This document shows, in pieces, positions 17,202-27,648 of a stretch of DNA of 64,000 nt (position 1 is the stretch's first letter; every line of letters begins with the position of its first letter). Location: assembly GCF_024172185.1 (NCBI RefSeq), contig NZ_JAMZEC010000001.1:7415001-7479000 (forward strand), written 5' to 3'. This stretch comes from Nonomuraea roseoviolacea subsp. carminata (GTDB lineage: Bacteria > Actinomycetota > Actinomycetes > Streptosporangiales > Streptosporangiaceae). The translations under genes and the position numbers were made by a program. The notes beneath the pieces were generated by a model that was not told the DNA's origin, searched no databases, and saw nothing but the letters and a program-made list of their open reading frames with translations.

Positions 17202-19466
17202 TCAGCCGGTGGCGAAGGTGCGCAGGACCAGGCCGGTTCGGGGCTTGGGGCCGAAGGAGGTGGATTTGCGAGGCACGCGCTCGCCGGACGCGGCGACCGC
17301 GAGCACCTCGGCGACCAGGAGCGGCTTGAGGATCACCGCTGTTCCGCCCGCCTGCACGGCCTGCTCCACCGCGGCGTGTGCGTCGTGGTGGACGATCCGT
17401 ACCGTCTGGTCGTCGTCGCGCACACCCCACACCTTGGGCATCAGGAACTCCGTCAGGATGGAGGTGTTCAGTGCGTTCCACCGGTCCGAGCGGTCGGCGG
17501 GCATGGCGCGGGCCAACTGCATCGGGTCGGGATCGGTCAGCAGATGGGCTCCGCCTTCACCCGCCACCAGGAACGCGAGACCGGGAGCTGCGTCGAGCGC
17601 GGCCAGGCCCGCGGCCAGGTCGGGATACTCGTGGACCCGCCACGAGCCCCTCGCCTTGGAGACCGCCTCAGCCAGAGGCAGCCCCGGGATGACCCGATGG
17701 ATGGCCTTGAGGTCAGGCGGATAGGCCGTGGCGTCGACGAGCAAGGCCAGGCCGAAGTCCCAGGGGCCGGAGGGCGGCCGTCCCGTCTCGGCCTGCTCTG
17801 GAGCGCCTTGGGCAACGGCACGAGAGCTGGTGCCGTCGCCCGGTGAGGTCACACGAGTCGCCGTCTCGTCTCCACGCGTTGATGCCGCTGGGGTCGGCTC
17901 GCTTTCGCCGGCTGATGCCTGCGGGGTCCTCGTCTCGCCTTCGCCGGCTGGCTGCGGGGTCCTCGTCTCGCCTTCGCTGGCTGATGCCCTAGGAGTCTTC
18001 GGCTCGCCGTCGTCTGCTGATGCCTCACGGGAACCAGATCCCGCTTCGCTCGCTGAGGCGTCGTGAGTCTTCGATCCTGCGCTGCCTGCTGAGGGAGTAA
18101 GAGTTGCCCAGGCGCTGTGGTCCGGCGAGGCGTCATGAGGCGTCACGGCGTCTTGGGCTGCCAGGGCGTTAAGGATGCGAGAGGCCCCCGGCGAGGGCTG
18201 CTCCGCGGGCAACGGCGGCCGTGTCGGCGCGGTCGTCGGGTTGCCGGTCTGGGCGCGGGCCGTGTGTTCCTGGCGTTGCAGGACGCGGTACGTGGCGTAC
18301 CGGTGATGGCCGTCCGCGATCAGGGCTTGGCGCGGGCGCAGGTCGGCGTTGATCGCGGCGATCTCCGAGCTGTCGGTGATCGCCCACAGGCGGTGGGTCA
18401 GGCCGTCCTCGGTCCTGGCCACGACCAGGGGCTCACGGGTGGTGGCCACCTCGTCCACGAGACGCGTCGCCTGTCCGTCGTTCCCGTCGTAAAGGAGGAA
18501 GATGGGTTCAAGGTTGGCCTGGGTGGTGCTCATGAGAGCGAGCCGGTCCGCCACGGGGCCGGGGAAGACGTGCTCGTGCGGCAGGATGACGCCCTGCGTC
18601 GGGTCGGCGATGCCCACGTCGCCGATGAGGCCGCGCTGCAGGACCGTCGGGCCGCTCTGCTCGTACACGTACAACGCTGGAAGGTCGTCCGTCACCAGGA
18701 TGCCCGCGTCGAGCCAGGCGCGCAGGGTGTCGCGGGCCTCCGCGTAACGCGTTCCGTCGACCCCGGGCATCCGCTGCGCGAAACCGTGCTCGTCCGGGCT
18801 GCCCTCGTCTCGCGTCACAGGGCTGGTCGTCGCACCGGCCCCGACCGGGCTGTCCGCGCCTCGCGTCCGCGGGATGTTCGCGTCGGGCGTCTCTGTCCCG
18901 CTCGTGTGGCGGGCCTGTGCGCTGTTCGCGTCCTGCGCCCCCAGGCTGGCCGCGTCCCCCGTCTGCGGGCTGTGCGCGTCTGGCTCCCCTGGCCTGTTCA
19001 TGCCTCGGGTCTGGGGGGTGTTCGCGTCCGACGTCTCAGTCGTGCTCGTGGGCCGGGCCTGCGGGCTGTCGGGATTCGGCTCCTCCACCGCGTCAGTGCC
19101 TGGCGTCTCCGAGGCGCTCATGTCCCGCCGCCCAGCGTCCCGGGATGCGTCCGGATGCCTCTGAGCATCGTCGGCGGCTTCCCGGGCGTCAGGGGTCCCT
19201 ACCGGTCCGCCGTGCGCTGGGACGGCCTCGGAAGTGTCCGAAGGGGTCTCCACGCGTACCGGCGGTGTGGTGGGGCGGGGAAGGATGAGGCGTACCACGT
19301 TGTTCGGATGAGAGTGCAGCAATGCCCGGACGTCGTCGTCCGAGATCAGGTCGTACGGCGGGGACGTGACCTTGGCGGGGTCGTCCACGGCGAAACGGAC
19401 GCCGCGGAAGGGGCGCAGCACCAGCCCAGCGGGCACCGGCAGTTCAGGACTCCCCATATCGGGCAT
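17202..19466 (-). CDS. DUF1015 family protein with two large disordered insertions
   Basis: 754 residues, against about 420 usual for the family. The core is recognisable at the N-terminus (PFRGVRFAVDDPAKVTSPPYDLIS), at the conserved IADGHHRYATYR (383-394) and in the C-terminal part. Two hydrophilic segments interrupt it: about 65-235 (Asp/Thr/Pro/Ser) and about 402-567 (repeats of SASEGETRTPQ type). Both break the fold at places expected to be surface loops and are encoded by imperfect tandem repeats. The family function is unsettled; some members are annotated as HTH or SerC-linked proteins. The start is uncertain between ATG 19466 and ATG 19457. It is divergent from the TPR gene. Confidence 0.8.
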   Translation of the reverse strand: MPDMGSPELPVPAGLVLRPFRGVRFAVDDPAKVTSPPYDLISDDDVRALLHSHPNNVVRLILPRPTTPPVRVETPSDTSEAVPAHGGPVGTPDAREAADDAQRHPDASRDAGRRDMSASETPGTDAVEEPNPDSPQARPTSTTETSDANTPQTRGMNRPGEPDAHSPQTGDAASLGAQDANSAQARHTSGTETPDANIPRTRGADSPVGAGATTSPVTRDEGSPDEHGFAQRMPGVDGTRYAEARDTLRAWLDAGILVTDDLPALYVYEQSGPTVLQRGLIGDVGIADPTQGVILPHEHVFPGPVADRLALMSTTQANLEPIFLLYDGNDGQATRLVDEVATTREPLVVARTEDGLTHRLWAITDSSEIAAINADLRPRQALIADGHHRYATYRVLQRQEHTARAQTGNPTTAPTRPPLPAEQPSPGASRILNALAAQDAVTPHDASPDHSAWATLTPSAGSAGSKTHDASASEAGSGSREASADDGEPKTPRASASEGETRTPQPAGEGETRTPQASAGESEPTPAASTRGDETATRVTSPGDGTSSRAVAQGAPEQAETGRPPSGPWDFGLALLVDATAYPPDLKAIHRVIPGLPLAEAVSKARGSWRVHEYPDLAAGLAALDAAPGLAFLVAGEGGAHLLTDPDPMQLARAMPADRSDRWNALNTSILTEFLMPKVWGVRDDDQTVRIVHHDAHAAVEQAVQAGGTAVILKPLLVAEVLAVAASGERVPRKSTSFGPKPRTGLVLRTFATG

Positions 19467-19577
19467 GCTCCCATAAACATCCGAGTCTTCCAGAAGCCGC
19501 CCCAGCACCCCCGCCGCGTCCGACTCCGTGGCGAGCCGAGCGGAGCCGTCGTCCGCCGATGAAGGAGGCCTCACGCA

Positions 19578-20000
19578 ATGGTCCAAGGAAGAAACGTCCA
19601 CGATGATTCCCCCGGCGCCCCCGAAGGTGACGTTTACGACTGGTACCAGCGTGGGGTGAAGCTGCTCAAGGACGGCAGCCCGGCCGCGGCGGCCGCGCTG
19701 CTGGAGCGGGCGGCTCTGGCCGAGCCCGAGTCGCGCAGCATTCTGGAGGCGTTGGCGCGGGCGCAGTTCAACTCGCGGCAGTACGCGGAGGCGGCGGAGA
19801 GTTTCCGGCAGATCGTGGACGCCAACCCGGCTGAGGATTACGCCCATTTCGGGCTTGGATTGGCGCTGTGGCGCACCGGTGACATCGAGGGCGCTCAGGA
19901 GCCGCTGGCCATCGCCGTGGCGATGCGTCCCGACGAGAGGCACTACGTGTCGGCGTTGAAGAGTGTTCGGGCGACGTTGCGCGCCCGGCGGGAGATGTGA
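19578..20000 (+). CDS. Small tetratricopeptide-repeat protein
   Basis: 140 residues, almost wholly helical. Three TPR-like units are visible: DWYQRGVKLLKDGSPAAAAA, ILEALARAQFNSRQYAEAAE and AHFGLGLALWRTGDIEGAQE. It has no signal peptide or enzyme motif, so it is probably a cytoplasmic adaptor. AAGGAGG precedes the ATG by 9 nt. A small TPR gene just upstream of the HAD-tlyA-nadK-recN block is a conserved actinobacterial arrangement, in my recollection. Confidence 0.85.
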   Translation: MVQGRNVHDDSPGAPEGDVYDWYQRGVKLLKDGSPAAAAALLERAALAEPESRSILEALARAQFNSRQYAEAAESFRQIVDANPAEDYAHFGLGLALWRTGDIEGAQEPLAIAVAMRPDERHYVSALKSVRATLRARREM

Positions 20001-20244
20001 CGGGCGAGGACTGCCGGCGGAGCGTCTCTTCCCCTTCGCGTTCGCGGCCGTGTGAGCCGGGAAGAGCGTCGCCGTGTGAGGAGGCGCGCGGGAGGGGTCA
20101 CGGCGACGGCCTGGGCGGGTGGTCACGCGCGAGGGGCGGCGACGGCGGCGCTATTGTCTCGGTGATGGCGCCGGCGCACAGCCACTCGCGGCCGGCGTGC
20201 GGCCACCAGCGCTCGGCGGCCCCACCGCGACCGGAAGGCGACCC

Positions 20245-21216
20245 GTGCTGATCGACGGCTACGACACCCTGCTGCTCGACCTCGACGGCGTGGTCTACCT
20301 CGGCAGCCACGCCGTTCCCGGCGCCCCCGAGGCGCTGGCGGAGGCCCGCGCCGGGGGCGTCCGGCTCGCGTACGTGACCAACAACGCCTCACGCACCCCC
20401 GCCGCCACCGCCGCCCACCTGCGCGAGCTGGGCGTTCCCGCCGTCGCCGACGACGTGGTCACGTCGGCGCAGGCCGCCGCGCGGCTGGTGTCCGAGCGGG
20501 TGCCGGCGGGCTCGAACGTGCTGGTCGTCGGCGGCTCCGGGCTGCGCATGGCCGTACGGGACCGGGGACTCAGGCCGGTGACCACCGCGATGGACGCGCC
20601 CGCCGCCGTCGTGCAGGGCATCGCGCCCGGCCTGTCGTACGGGCTGCTGGCCGAGGGCGCCCTGGCCGTGCGGCAGGGCGCGCTGTTCGTGGCGTCCAAC
20701 GGCGACAGCACCATGCCGACCGGCCGCGGCGAGCTGCCCGGCAACGGCGCGATGGTGCGGGTGATCGCCGCCGCCACGGGGGTGGAGCCGGTGTACGCGG
20801 GCAAGCCCGACCCGCCGCTGCACCGCGAGTCCATGATCCGTACCGGGGCGGAGCGGCCGCTGGTCGTGGGCGACCGGCTCGACACCGACATCGAGGGCGC
20901 CACCAACGCGGGCGTCGACAGCCTGCTCGTGCTCACCGGCGTGGCGACGCCGCTCGACCTGCTCACGGCCCCGCCGGAGCACCGGCCCACGTACGTCGCC
21001 GAGGGGCTCGGCGCGCTGTCGCGACCGTACCCGGAGGTGCGCGACGGCGTCTGCGAGGGCTGGCGGGCCCGCTGGCAGGACGGCGCGCTGCGGCTGGAGG
21101 GCGACGGCAGCCCGATCGACGGCCTGCGCGCCGCCTGCGACGCCGTCTGGGCGGCCGTGGGGGAGCGGCGGGCCGAGGAGGACGCGGTCAAGCACGCCCT
21201 CGACCGCCTCGGGTGA
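20245..21216 (+). CDS. HAD-superfamily IIA phosphatase (NagD-like)
   Basis: 323 residues. The catalytic motif I DLDGVVYLG is at residues about 11-19 with both aspartates. Motif II is in AYVTNNASRTP, typical of the NagD/p-nitrophenylphosphatase branch, and GKPDPPL and VVGDRLDTDIEGA supply motifs III and IV. It would hydrolyse small phosphomonoesters in the cytoplasm; the substrate is unknown. The GTG at 20245 has GGAAGG 7 nt upstream; the longer open frame upstream lacks family similarity. The last about 70 residues form a small C-terminal extension. First gene of the recN-side block. Confidence 0.9.
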   Translation: MLIDGYDTLLLDLDGVVYLGSHAVPGAPEALAEARAGGVRLAYVTNNASRTPAATAAHLRELGVPAVADDVVTSAQAAARLVSERVPAGSNVLVVGGSGLRMAVRDRGLRPVTTAMDAPAAVVQGIAPGLSYGLLAEGALAVRQGALFVASNGDSTMPTGRGELPGNGAMVRVIAAATGVEPVYAGKPDPPLHRESMIRTGAERPLVVGDRLDTDIEGATNAGVDSLLVLTGVATPLDLLTAPPEHRPTYVAEGLGALSRPYPEVRDGVCEGWRARWQDGALRLEGDGSPIDGLRAACDAVWAAVGERRAEEDAVKHALDRLG

Positions 21217-21250
21217 ACGACACCAACCCTCCGGTCATGCTCGCGACACG

Positions 21251-21595
21251 TCAGAGGAGCCGGCGCAGGCGCAGCAGGTCGCCGAAGCTGGCGTCGATCT
21301 TCACCCGGCCGCCCAGCAGCGCCCGCGCCAGGTCCAGCTCCCCCTCCACCAGGGCCACGAGGTCGTCACTGCCGATCGTCAGCCGCACGTCGGTCCGCCC
21401 GTCCGCGGGCGGCTCCTCCACGAACGGGTCGAGCCCGTCGTGGTGCAGCCGCCCGTAGAAGGTCACGCCCAGGTCGGACACGCGGCAGCTCACCGAGCGC
21501 TCCACCACGTGACGCGCGCGGTCCTCCGCGTCGATCTCGTCGAACTGGGCGACGAGCTTGACCAGTGCCGCCCGGCACTCCTCGACGCTTGCCAT
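21251..21595 (-). CDS. SCP2-like sterol-binding domain protein
   Basis: 114 residues. The pattern of a small SCP2-like fold is visible (VTFYGRLHHDGL, DVRLTIGSDDLVALVEGELDLARALLGGRVKIDASFGDLLRL), which is the usual SCP2 ending with the LL.GK.K..G..... motif. It probably binds a hydrophobic ligand or assists a partner enzyme; no catalytic residues are evident. It lies between the HAD and tlyA genes on the opposite strand. The ATG at 21595 was chosen over an upstream in-frame start because similarity begins there. Confidence 0.8.
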   Translation of the reverse strand: MASVEECRAALVKLVAQFDEIDAEDRARHVVERSVSCRVSDLGVTFYGRLHHDGLDPFVEEPPADGRTDVRLTIGSDDLVALVEGELDLARALLGGRVKIDASFGDLLRLRRLL

Positions 21596-21740
21596 GGTGT
21601 CCACCCTTTCGCTCACCTTTACGCACGCCTGACCTTCACCGACGTAGGGTTCCACATCGGTGGCATGCCGTATGCCCCGTCAACGTGTGACACACCCGCG
21701 ATGGTGCCTGGGCGCTCGCGGGAGGCGTTAACGTCGTCTC

Positions 21741-21895
21741 ATGAGTGCGCTGCCAGAGGAGACCGGGGACGAGCGGGTCGACGCGGTCGTCGCGGGGCTC
21801 GGCCGGCTGGCCGGCCTGCCGGTGAGCGAGCACGTCGCGGTGTTCGACGAGGCGTTCGCCGGGCTCGAGGCCACCCTCGCGGCCGTGGACGACCA

Positions 21896-21899
<4 letters not shown>
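21741..21899 (+). CDS. Small conserved acidic protein upstream of tlyA
   Basis: 52 residues starting with the ATG at 21741. The sequence is acidic and Ala/Leu-rich (VAGLGRLAGLPVSEHVAVFD, then EAFAGLEATLAAVD), probably a helical hairpin. Its TGA overlaps the tlyA GTG as GTGA, so translation is coupled. A small protein of this kind is commonly found just before tlyA in actinomycetes. The function is unknown. Codon use (third-position G/C) is like that of its neighbours, which supports it as a real gene despite its size. Confidence 0.75.
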
Positions 21900-22704
<805 letters not shown>

Positions 22705-22708
<4 letters not shown>

Positions 22709-23604
22709 ACCGTACCGTCCTGGTCACCGTGCACACCGGGCGCGAGGCCGCCGTCGAGAGCGCCCGCCTGGTCATCGACCGCCTGGTCGACGCCGGGATC
22801 ACGGTCCGCGTGCTCGACACGGAAGCAGACGACATCGGCTGCGCGGGCGCCGATGTGGTGCCGAGCGACCCGGCCGCCACCAAGGACGCCGAGGTCATGA
22901 TCGTGCTGGGCGGCGACGGCACGCTGCTGCGCTCCGCCGAGCTGGCCCGGCCCGCCGGCACGCCGCTGCTGGGCGTCAACCTGGGACACGTCGGGTTCCT
23001 GGCCGAGGCCGAGGTGGCCGATCTCGCCGCGGCCGTCGACAGCGTCGTCGCGGGCCGCTACGACGTCGAGGAACGCATGACGATCGACGTCCTCGCCCGC
23101 CAGAACGGCCAGATCATCGCCGACACCTGGGCCCTCAACGAGATGTCGGTGGAGAAGCGCGACCGCATGCTGGAGGTCGTGGCCGAGATCGACGGCCGCC
23201 CGCTGTCGCGCTGGGGCTGCGACGGCGTGATCTGCGCCACCCCCACCGGCTCCACCGCCTACGCCTTCTCCGCGGGCGGCCCCGTGGTGTGGCCAGAGGT
23301 GGAGGCCCTGCTCATGGTGCCGATCAGCGCCCACGCGCTGTTCGCCCGGCCGCTGGTGGTCTCGCCCCGCTCCACGCTGGCGGTCGAGACGCTGCCCGAC
23401 ACGCCCGGCGGGGTGTTGTGGTGCGACGGGCGGCGCCGCTTCGACCTGCCCTCGGGCACGCGGGTGGAGGTCCGCCGCAGCGCCCGTCCCGTGCGCCTGG
23501 CGCGGCTGCACGGGGTCGAGAGCACCGGCGCGCCGTTCACCGACAGGCTGGTCGCCAAGTTCGAACTACCCGTTCAGGGCTGGCGCGGAAGGGTGCGTCC
23601 CTGA
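22705..23604 (+). CDS. nadK: NAD kinase
   Basis: 299 residues, ATP- or polyphosphate-dependent NAD kinase that makes NADP. It shows the GGDGT phosphate-binding motif (LGGDGTLLRSAE), NLGHVGFLAE, the conserved NE/D in LNEMSVEK and the glycine-rich PTGSTAYAFSAGGP. The ATG overlaps the tlyA stop by 4 nt. The tlyA-nadK-recN order is conserved across actinomycetes. Confidence 0.96.
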
Positions 23605-23676
23605 GTGAATGGGCTGTGAGGCGCGTAGGATCACATGCGCACTGGTGTTCGGATTCAGGAGCGACGGGAGTGGGCA

Positions 23677-25386
23677 GTGCGACCTAGGGTCGAGGAGGTC
23701 CGCATCCAGGGACTCGGCGTCATCGATGAGGCCGTGCTCGAGCTTTCGCCGGGGTTCAACGTGGTCACCGGCGAGACCGGGGCCGGCAAGACGATGGTCG
23801 TCACCGGGCTCGGCCTGCTGTTCGGCGGCCGGGCCGACCCGTCGCGCATCCGGCCGGGGGCCGAGCGCGCCGGTGTCGAGGGCACGCTCGTCATCGAGCC
23901 CGGCGGCCGGGTCGCCCAGCAGGTGGAGGACATCGGCGGCGACGTCGAGGACGGCGAGCTCATCATCTCCCGCACGGTCTCGGCCGAGGGGCGCTCACGC
24001 GCCTGGCTGGGCGGGCGGGGCGTGCCGGTTGGCACCCTGACGTACCTGGCCGACGACCTGGTCGCCGTGCACGGGCAGATGGACCAGCAGCGCCTCCTGC
24101 AGCCCGCCCGCCAGCGCGCCGCGCTCGACCGCTACGCCGGCAACGACCTGGTCAAGCCGCTGCGCGCCTACACCCAGGCGTACAAACGGCACAAGCAGGT
24201 CGCGGCGCTGCTCGACGAGCTGACCACCCGGGCCCGTGAGCGGGCGCAGGAGGCCGACCTGCTGAGGTTCGGCCTGGAGGAGATCGAGAAGGTCGACCCC
24301 AAGCCGGGCGAGGACGTCGAGCTGCGCGGCGAGGAGGAGCGGCTCTCGCACGCCGACGCGCTGCGCGGGGCGGCGACCGGCGCCCACGCCGCCCTGCTCG
24401 GCGACCCCATGCAGGCGATCGACGGCGCGCGCGACGTGATCTCCCTGCTCGGCGAGGCCCGCGCGGCCATCGACGCGGTCCGCGACTTCGACGCGGAGCT
24501 GGCCGGCATGGCCGACCGGCTGGCCGAGGCCGGCTACCTCGTCTCCGACGTGGCCACCGACCTGGCCGCCTACGCCGAGTCGATCGAGGCCGACCCGGCC
24601 CGGCTCGCCGTCGTGCAGGAACGCCGGGCGCTGCTGTCCGGTCTGGTCCGCAAGTACGGCGAGGACGTCACGGGCGTCCTGGAGTGGGCGCGGAGCTCGG
24701 CGGCCCGCCTGACCGAGCTGGAGGGCGACGACGAGCGCATCGAGGAGCTCACGCGCGAGCACGAGGAGCTGACGGCCCGGCTCACCGAGCTGGCGGCCGA
24801 GCTCACCCGCGTGCGCGAGGTCGCGGCCGAGCGCTTCGGCCACGCCGTCACCGAGGAGCTGGCCGCGCTCGCGATGCCGCACGCCAGGGTCGTGGTGCAG
24901 CTCACGCGGGCCGCCGAGTTCGGGCCGGAGGGCGTCGACGAGGTCGAGCTGCGCATGGCCGCCCATCCCGCCGCTCCGCCGCTCCCGCTCACCAAGGGCG
25001 CCTCCGGCGGCGAGCTGAGCCGGGTCATGCTGGCCATCGAGGTGGTCTTCGCGGGCGCCGACCCCGTGCCGACGTTCGTGTTCGACGAGGTCGACGCCGG
25101 GGTGGGCGGCAAGGCCGCGGTCGAGATCGGCCGCCGGCTGGCCCGGCTGGCGCGCACCGCGCAGGTGATCGTGGTCACCCACCTGCCGCAGGTGGCCGCG
25201 TTCGCCGACCAGCACCTGGTGGTGGAGAAGGCCAGTGACGGCAGCGTCGTGCGCAGCGGCGTCGTCACGCTCGACCACGAGGGCCGCGTGCGCGAGCTGT
25301 CGCGGATGCTGGCCGGACTGGAGGACTCCGAGCTGGGCCGGGCGCACGCCGAGGAGCTCCTGGAGCTGGCCGCCGCGGAGCGATGA
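23677..25386 (+). CDS. recN: DNA repair protein RecN
   Basis: 569 residues, an SMC-like ATPase of double-strand-break repair. Walker A TGETGAGKT lies near residues 24-32, a long coiled coil occupies about 160-380, the signature SGGELSRVMLAIE follows, and Walker B is TFVFDEVDAGVGGK. The GTG at 23677 has GGGAG 6 nt upstream; the alternative upstream ATG adds 14 residues not typical of the family. A TAGGAT at 23626-23631 could be its -10 box. I see no LexA box. Confidence 0.95.
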   Translation: MRPRVEEVRIQGLGVIDEAVLELSPGFNVVTGETGAGKTMVVTGLGLLFGGRADPSRIRPGAERAGVEGTLVIEPGGRVAQQVEDIGGDVEDGELIISRTVSAEGRSRAWLGGRGVPVGTLTYLADDLVAVHGQMDQQRLLQPARQRAALDRYAGNDLVKPLRAYTQAYKRHKQVAALLDELTTRARERAQEADLLRFGLEEIEKVDPKPGEDVELRGEEERLSHADALRGAATGAHAALLGDPMQAIDGARDVISLLGEARAAIDAVRDFDAELAGMADRLAEAGYLVSDVATDLAAYAESIEADPARLAVVQERRALLSGLVRKYGEDVTGVLEWARSSAARLTELEGDDERIEELTREHEELTARLTELAAELTRVREVAAERFGHAVTEELAALAMPHARVVVQLTRAAEFGPEGVDEVELRMAAHPAAPPLPLTKGASGGELSRVMLAIEVVFAGADPVPTFVFDEVDAGVGGKAAVEIGRRLARLARTAQVIVVTHLPQVAAFADQHLVVEKASDGSVVRSGVVTLDHEGRVRELSRMLAGLEDSELGRAHAEELLELAAAER

Positions 25387-25482
25387 CCTGGAGCCCCGAC
25401 CTGTGACGACCTGCTGTGACAAAGCGGACACGCATCGTGATGATGGGCCGTTCAGCTGTTTCCCTCTGGCAGGATGTTCTTG

Positions 25483-26679
25483 ATGAAGGTTCCGGGAAGC
25501 AGGATGCCGGGCCTCCGCGTCAGGAAGGTCGAGGACCTTCCCGGTGTCACGGCAGTGGCGAGAATCGATCGGCGGACGAAGAGGCTGACCAAGCGCCTCC
25601 AGCCCGGTGAGATCGCGATCATCGATCACGTCGACGTCGACCGGGTCAGCGCGGAGGCGCTCGTGGCATGCGGTGTCGCGGCCGTGGTCAACGTCGCGGC
25701 CGGCATCTCCGGCCGCTATCCCAACCTGGGGCCCCAGATTCTGCTGGAGGCCGGGGTGCCCTTCATCGACAACGCCACGCCCGAGCTGTTCGAACGGATC
25801 AAGGACGGCGACGTCGTCCGCGTCCACGAGGGCGTCGTCCACCTCGACGACGAGGTGGTCGGCAAGGGCGAGGAGCAGACGGCCGAGGCCGTCGAGGCCG
25901 CCATGGCCGAGGCCCGCGCCGGGCTCGCGGTGCAGATCGAGGCGTTCGCCGTCAACACGATGGAATACGTCCGCGGCGAGGGCAAGCTGCTCATCGACGG
26001 CGTCGGGGTGCCCGAGATCCGCACCCCGATGGAGGGCCGGCACGTCCTCATCGTGGTGCGCGGCTACCACTACAAGGAGGACATCGCCACCCTCCGCCCC
26101 TACATCCGCGAGTACCGCCCCGTCCTCATCGGCGTCGACGGCGGGGCCGACGCGCTGCTGGAGGCCGGCTACCTGCCCGACGTCATCGTCGGCGACTTCG
26201 ACTCGGTCTCCACCAAGGCGCTGAGCTGCGGCGCGGAGCTGGTCGTGCACGCCTACCGCGACGGGCGCGCCCCCGGCCTCGAACGCGTCCACCAGCTCGG
26301 CCGCGAAGCCGTCATCTTCCCCGCCACGGGCACCAGCGAGGACATCGCGATGCTGCTGGCCGACGACAAGGGCGCCGAGCTCATCGTCGCCGTCGGCACC
26401 CACGGCACCCTGGAGGAGTTCCTCGACAAGGGCCGCTCGGGCATGGCCAGCACCTTCCTCACCCGGCTGCGCATCGGCAGCAAGCTCATCGACGCCAAGG
26501 GCGTCAGCCGGCTGTACCGCAGCCGCATCTCCACCCCGCAGCTGCTCCTGCTCGTGATCACCGCGCTGATCACGATGGGGGTCGCGCTGTTCATCTCGCC
26601 GATCGGCCAGACCTGGCTGAACGGTCTGCAAGACGCGTGGAACGCGTTCATCTTCTGGCTGGTCGGACTCTTCTCGTGA
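25483..26679 (+). CDS. steA: SteA, cytokinetic-ring membrane protein
   Basis: 398 residues. The body contains a thiamin-pyrophosphokinase-like fold (VDGGADALLEAGYLPDVIVGDFDSVS, with GDFDS conserved), and two hydrophobic segments end the protein (LLLLVITALITMGVALFISP and AFIFWLVGLFS). In Corynebacterium SteA works with SteB to control the RipA peptidoglycan hydrolase at division; the mycobacterial pair is Rv1697/Rv1698. The second ATG (25483) was chosen because AGGA lies 8 nt upstream. The stop overlaps steB as GTGA. Confidence 0.9.
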   Translation: MKVPGSRMPGLRVRKVEDLPGVTAVARIDRRTKRLTKRLQPGEIAIIDHVDVDRVSAEALVACGVAAVVNVAAGISGRYPNLGPQILLEAGVPFIDNATPELFERIKDGDVVRVHEGVVHLDDEVVGKGEEQTAEAVEAAMAEARAGLAVQIEAFAVNTMEYVRGEGKLLIDGVGVPEIRTPMEGRHVLIVVRGYHYKEDIATLRPYIREYRPVLIGVDGGADALLEAGYLPDVIVGDFDSVSTKALSCGAELVVHAYRDGRAPGLERVHQLGREAVIFPATGTSEDIAMLLADDKGAELIVAVGTHGTLEEFLDKGRSGMASTFLTRLRIGSKLIDAKGVSRLYRSRISTPQLLLLVITALITMGVALFISPIGQTWLNGLQDAWNAFIFWLVGLFS

Positions 26680-27647
26680 TCGATTTCCGCTATCACCTCG
26701 TCTCCATCGTCGCCATCTTCCTGGCGCTGGCCGTGGGCATCGTCATGGGCACCACGCTGCTGCAGTCGCCCGCGATCGAGACCGCCAAGAAGACCAGCGA
26801 CCTCATGGCCAAGACCAACAACGACCTGCGCTCCGAGCTCGACGCCCGCCGCGTCAGGGAGGCCGCCGACGACGCGTTCGTCTCGGCGTTCACCCCGCGG
26901 CTGGTCGCCGGCGAGCTGAACGGCGAGCGGGTGCTGCTCGTCGAGGCGCCCGGCGCCAGCAGCACCTACCGCGAGGCGCAGCAGCAGGTGCTCCTCCAGG
27001 CGGGCGCCGCCATCACCGGCCGGGTCACGCTCAACGAGAAGTTCCTCGACGCCAAGAACCAGGGCGTGATCGACGGGCTCGTCACCCAGCTCAAGCCGGA
27101 CGACATGGCCCTGGCCCCCTCCACCAACGCCTACGACAAGGCCGCCGCGCTGCTCGCGGCCACCCTCATGACCACCGACCAGGCGCAGGCCGGCACCGCC
27201 AACCCCGCCACCGCGGCCGTGCTCGGCGGGTTCGAGGCGGGCGGCCTGCTCACCGTCGACGACGAGCCGGCCAAGCGGTCCACGCTCGTCGTCATGTTCG
27301 CGCCCGAACGCCCCCTCGACGGCGAGAACGCCGAGCCGCAGGCCGCCGCCCTGCTGTCCCTCGCCCGCGGCCTCGACGCCGCCGGCAAGGGCACCGTCAT
27401 CGCCGGCAGCGTCAACGCCGCCTCGGCCGGCGGCCTCATCACCGCCGCGCGCGACGAGAGCGACGTGACCAAGCGCGTCTCCACCGTCGACACCGTCGAC
27501 ATGCCCGCGGGCCGCACCGCGATCGTCTACGCTCTGCGGGAGCAGCTCAACGGGCGGGCCGGCCAGTACGGCGTCGGCGCCAACGCGACCGCGCCCATGC
27601 CCGCCGTGCCCAACCCCACCACCACCCCCACCTCCTCAGGGAGCTGA
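26676..27647 (+). CDS. steB: SteB/MctB family protein
   Basis: 323 residues. It starts with a single membrane helix (VSIVAIFLALAVGIVMGTTLL) and then a coiled-coil stretch (KTSDLMAKTNNDLRSELDARRVREA), with a soluble Rossmann-like domain behind it and a Pro/Thr-rich end. In mycobacteria the homologue is called the copper protein MctB; in corynebacteria SteB binds SteA and activates peptidoglycan cleavage. The GTG overlaps the steA TGA, so the two are coupled. Confidence 0.88.
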   Translation: MIDFRYHLVSIVAIFLALAVGIVMGTTLLQSPAIETAKKTSDLMAKTNNDLRSELDARRVREAADDAFVSAFTPRLVAGELNGERVLLVEAPGASSTYREAQQQVLLQAGAAITGRVTLNEKFLDAKNQGVIDGLVTQLKPDDMALAPSTNAYDKAAALLAATLMTTDQAQAGTANPATAAVLGGFEAGGLLTVDDEPAKRSTLVVMFAPERPLDGENAEPQAAALLSLARGLDAAGKGTVIAGSVNAASAGGLITAARDESDVTKRVSTVDTVDMPAGRTAIVYALREQLNGRAGQYGVGANATAPMPAVPNPTTTPTSSGS

Positions 27648-27648
27648 C

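Noticed and set aside
23605..23676. PafBC-type promoter before recN
   Set aside because: A TAGGAT box exists but the TTGTCAGTGGC half is not recognisable at the required spacing.
23995..26631. Minus-strand open frame of about 878 codons over recN and steA
   Set aside because: Antisense shadow of two well-supported genes.
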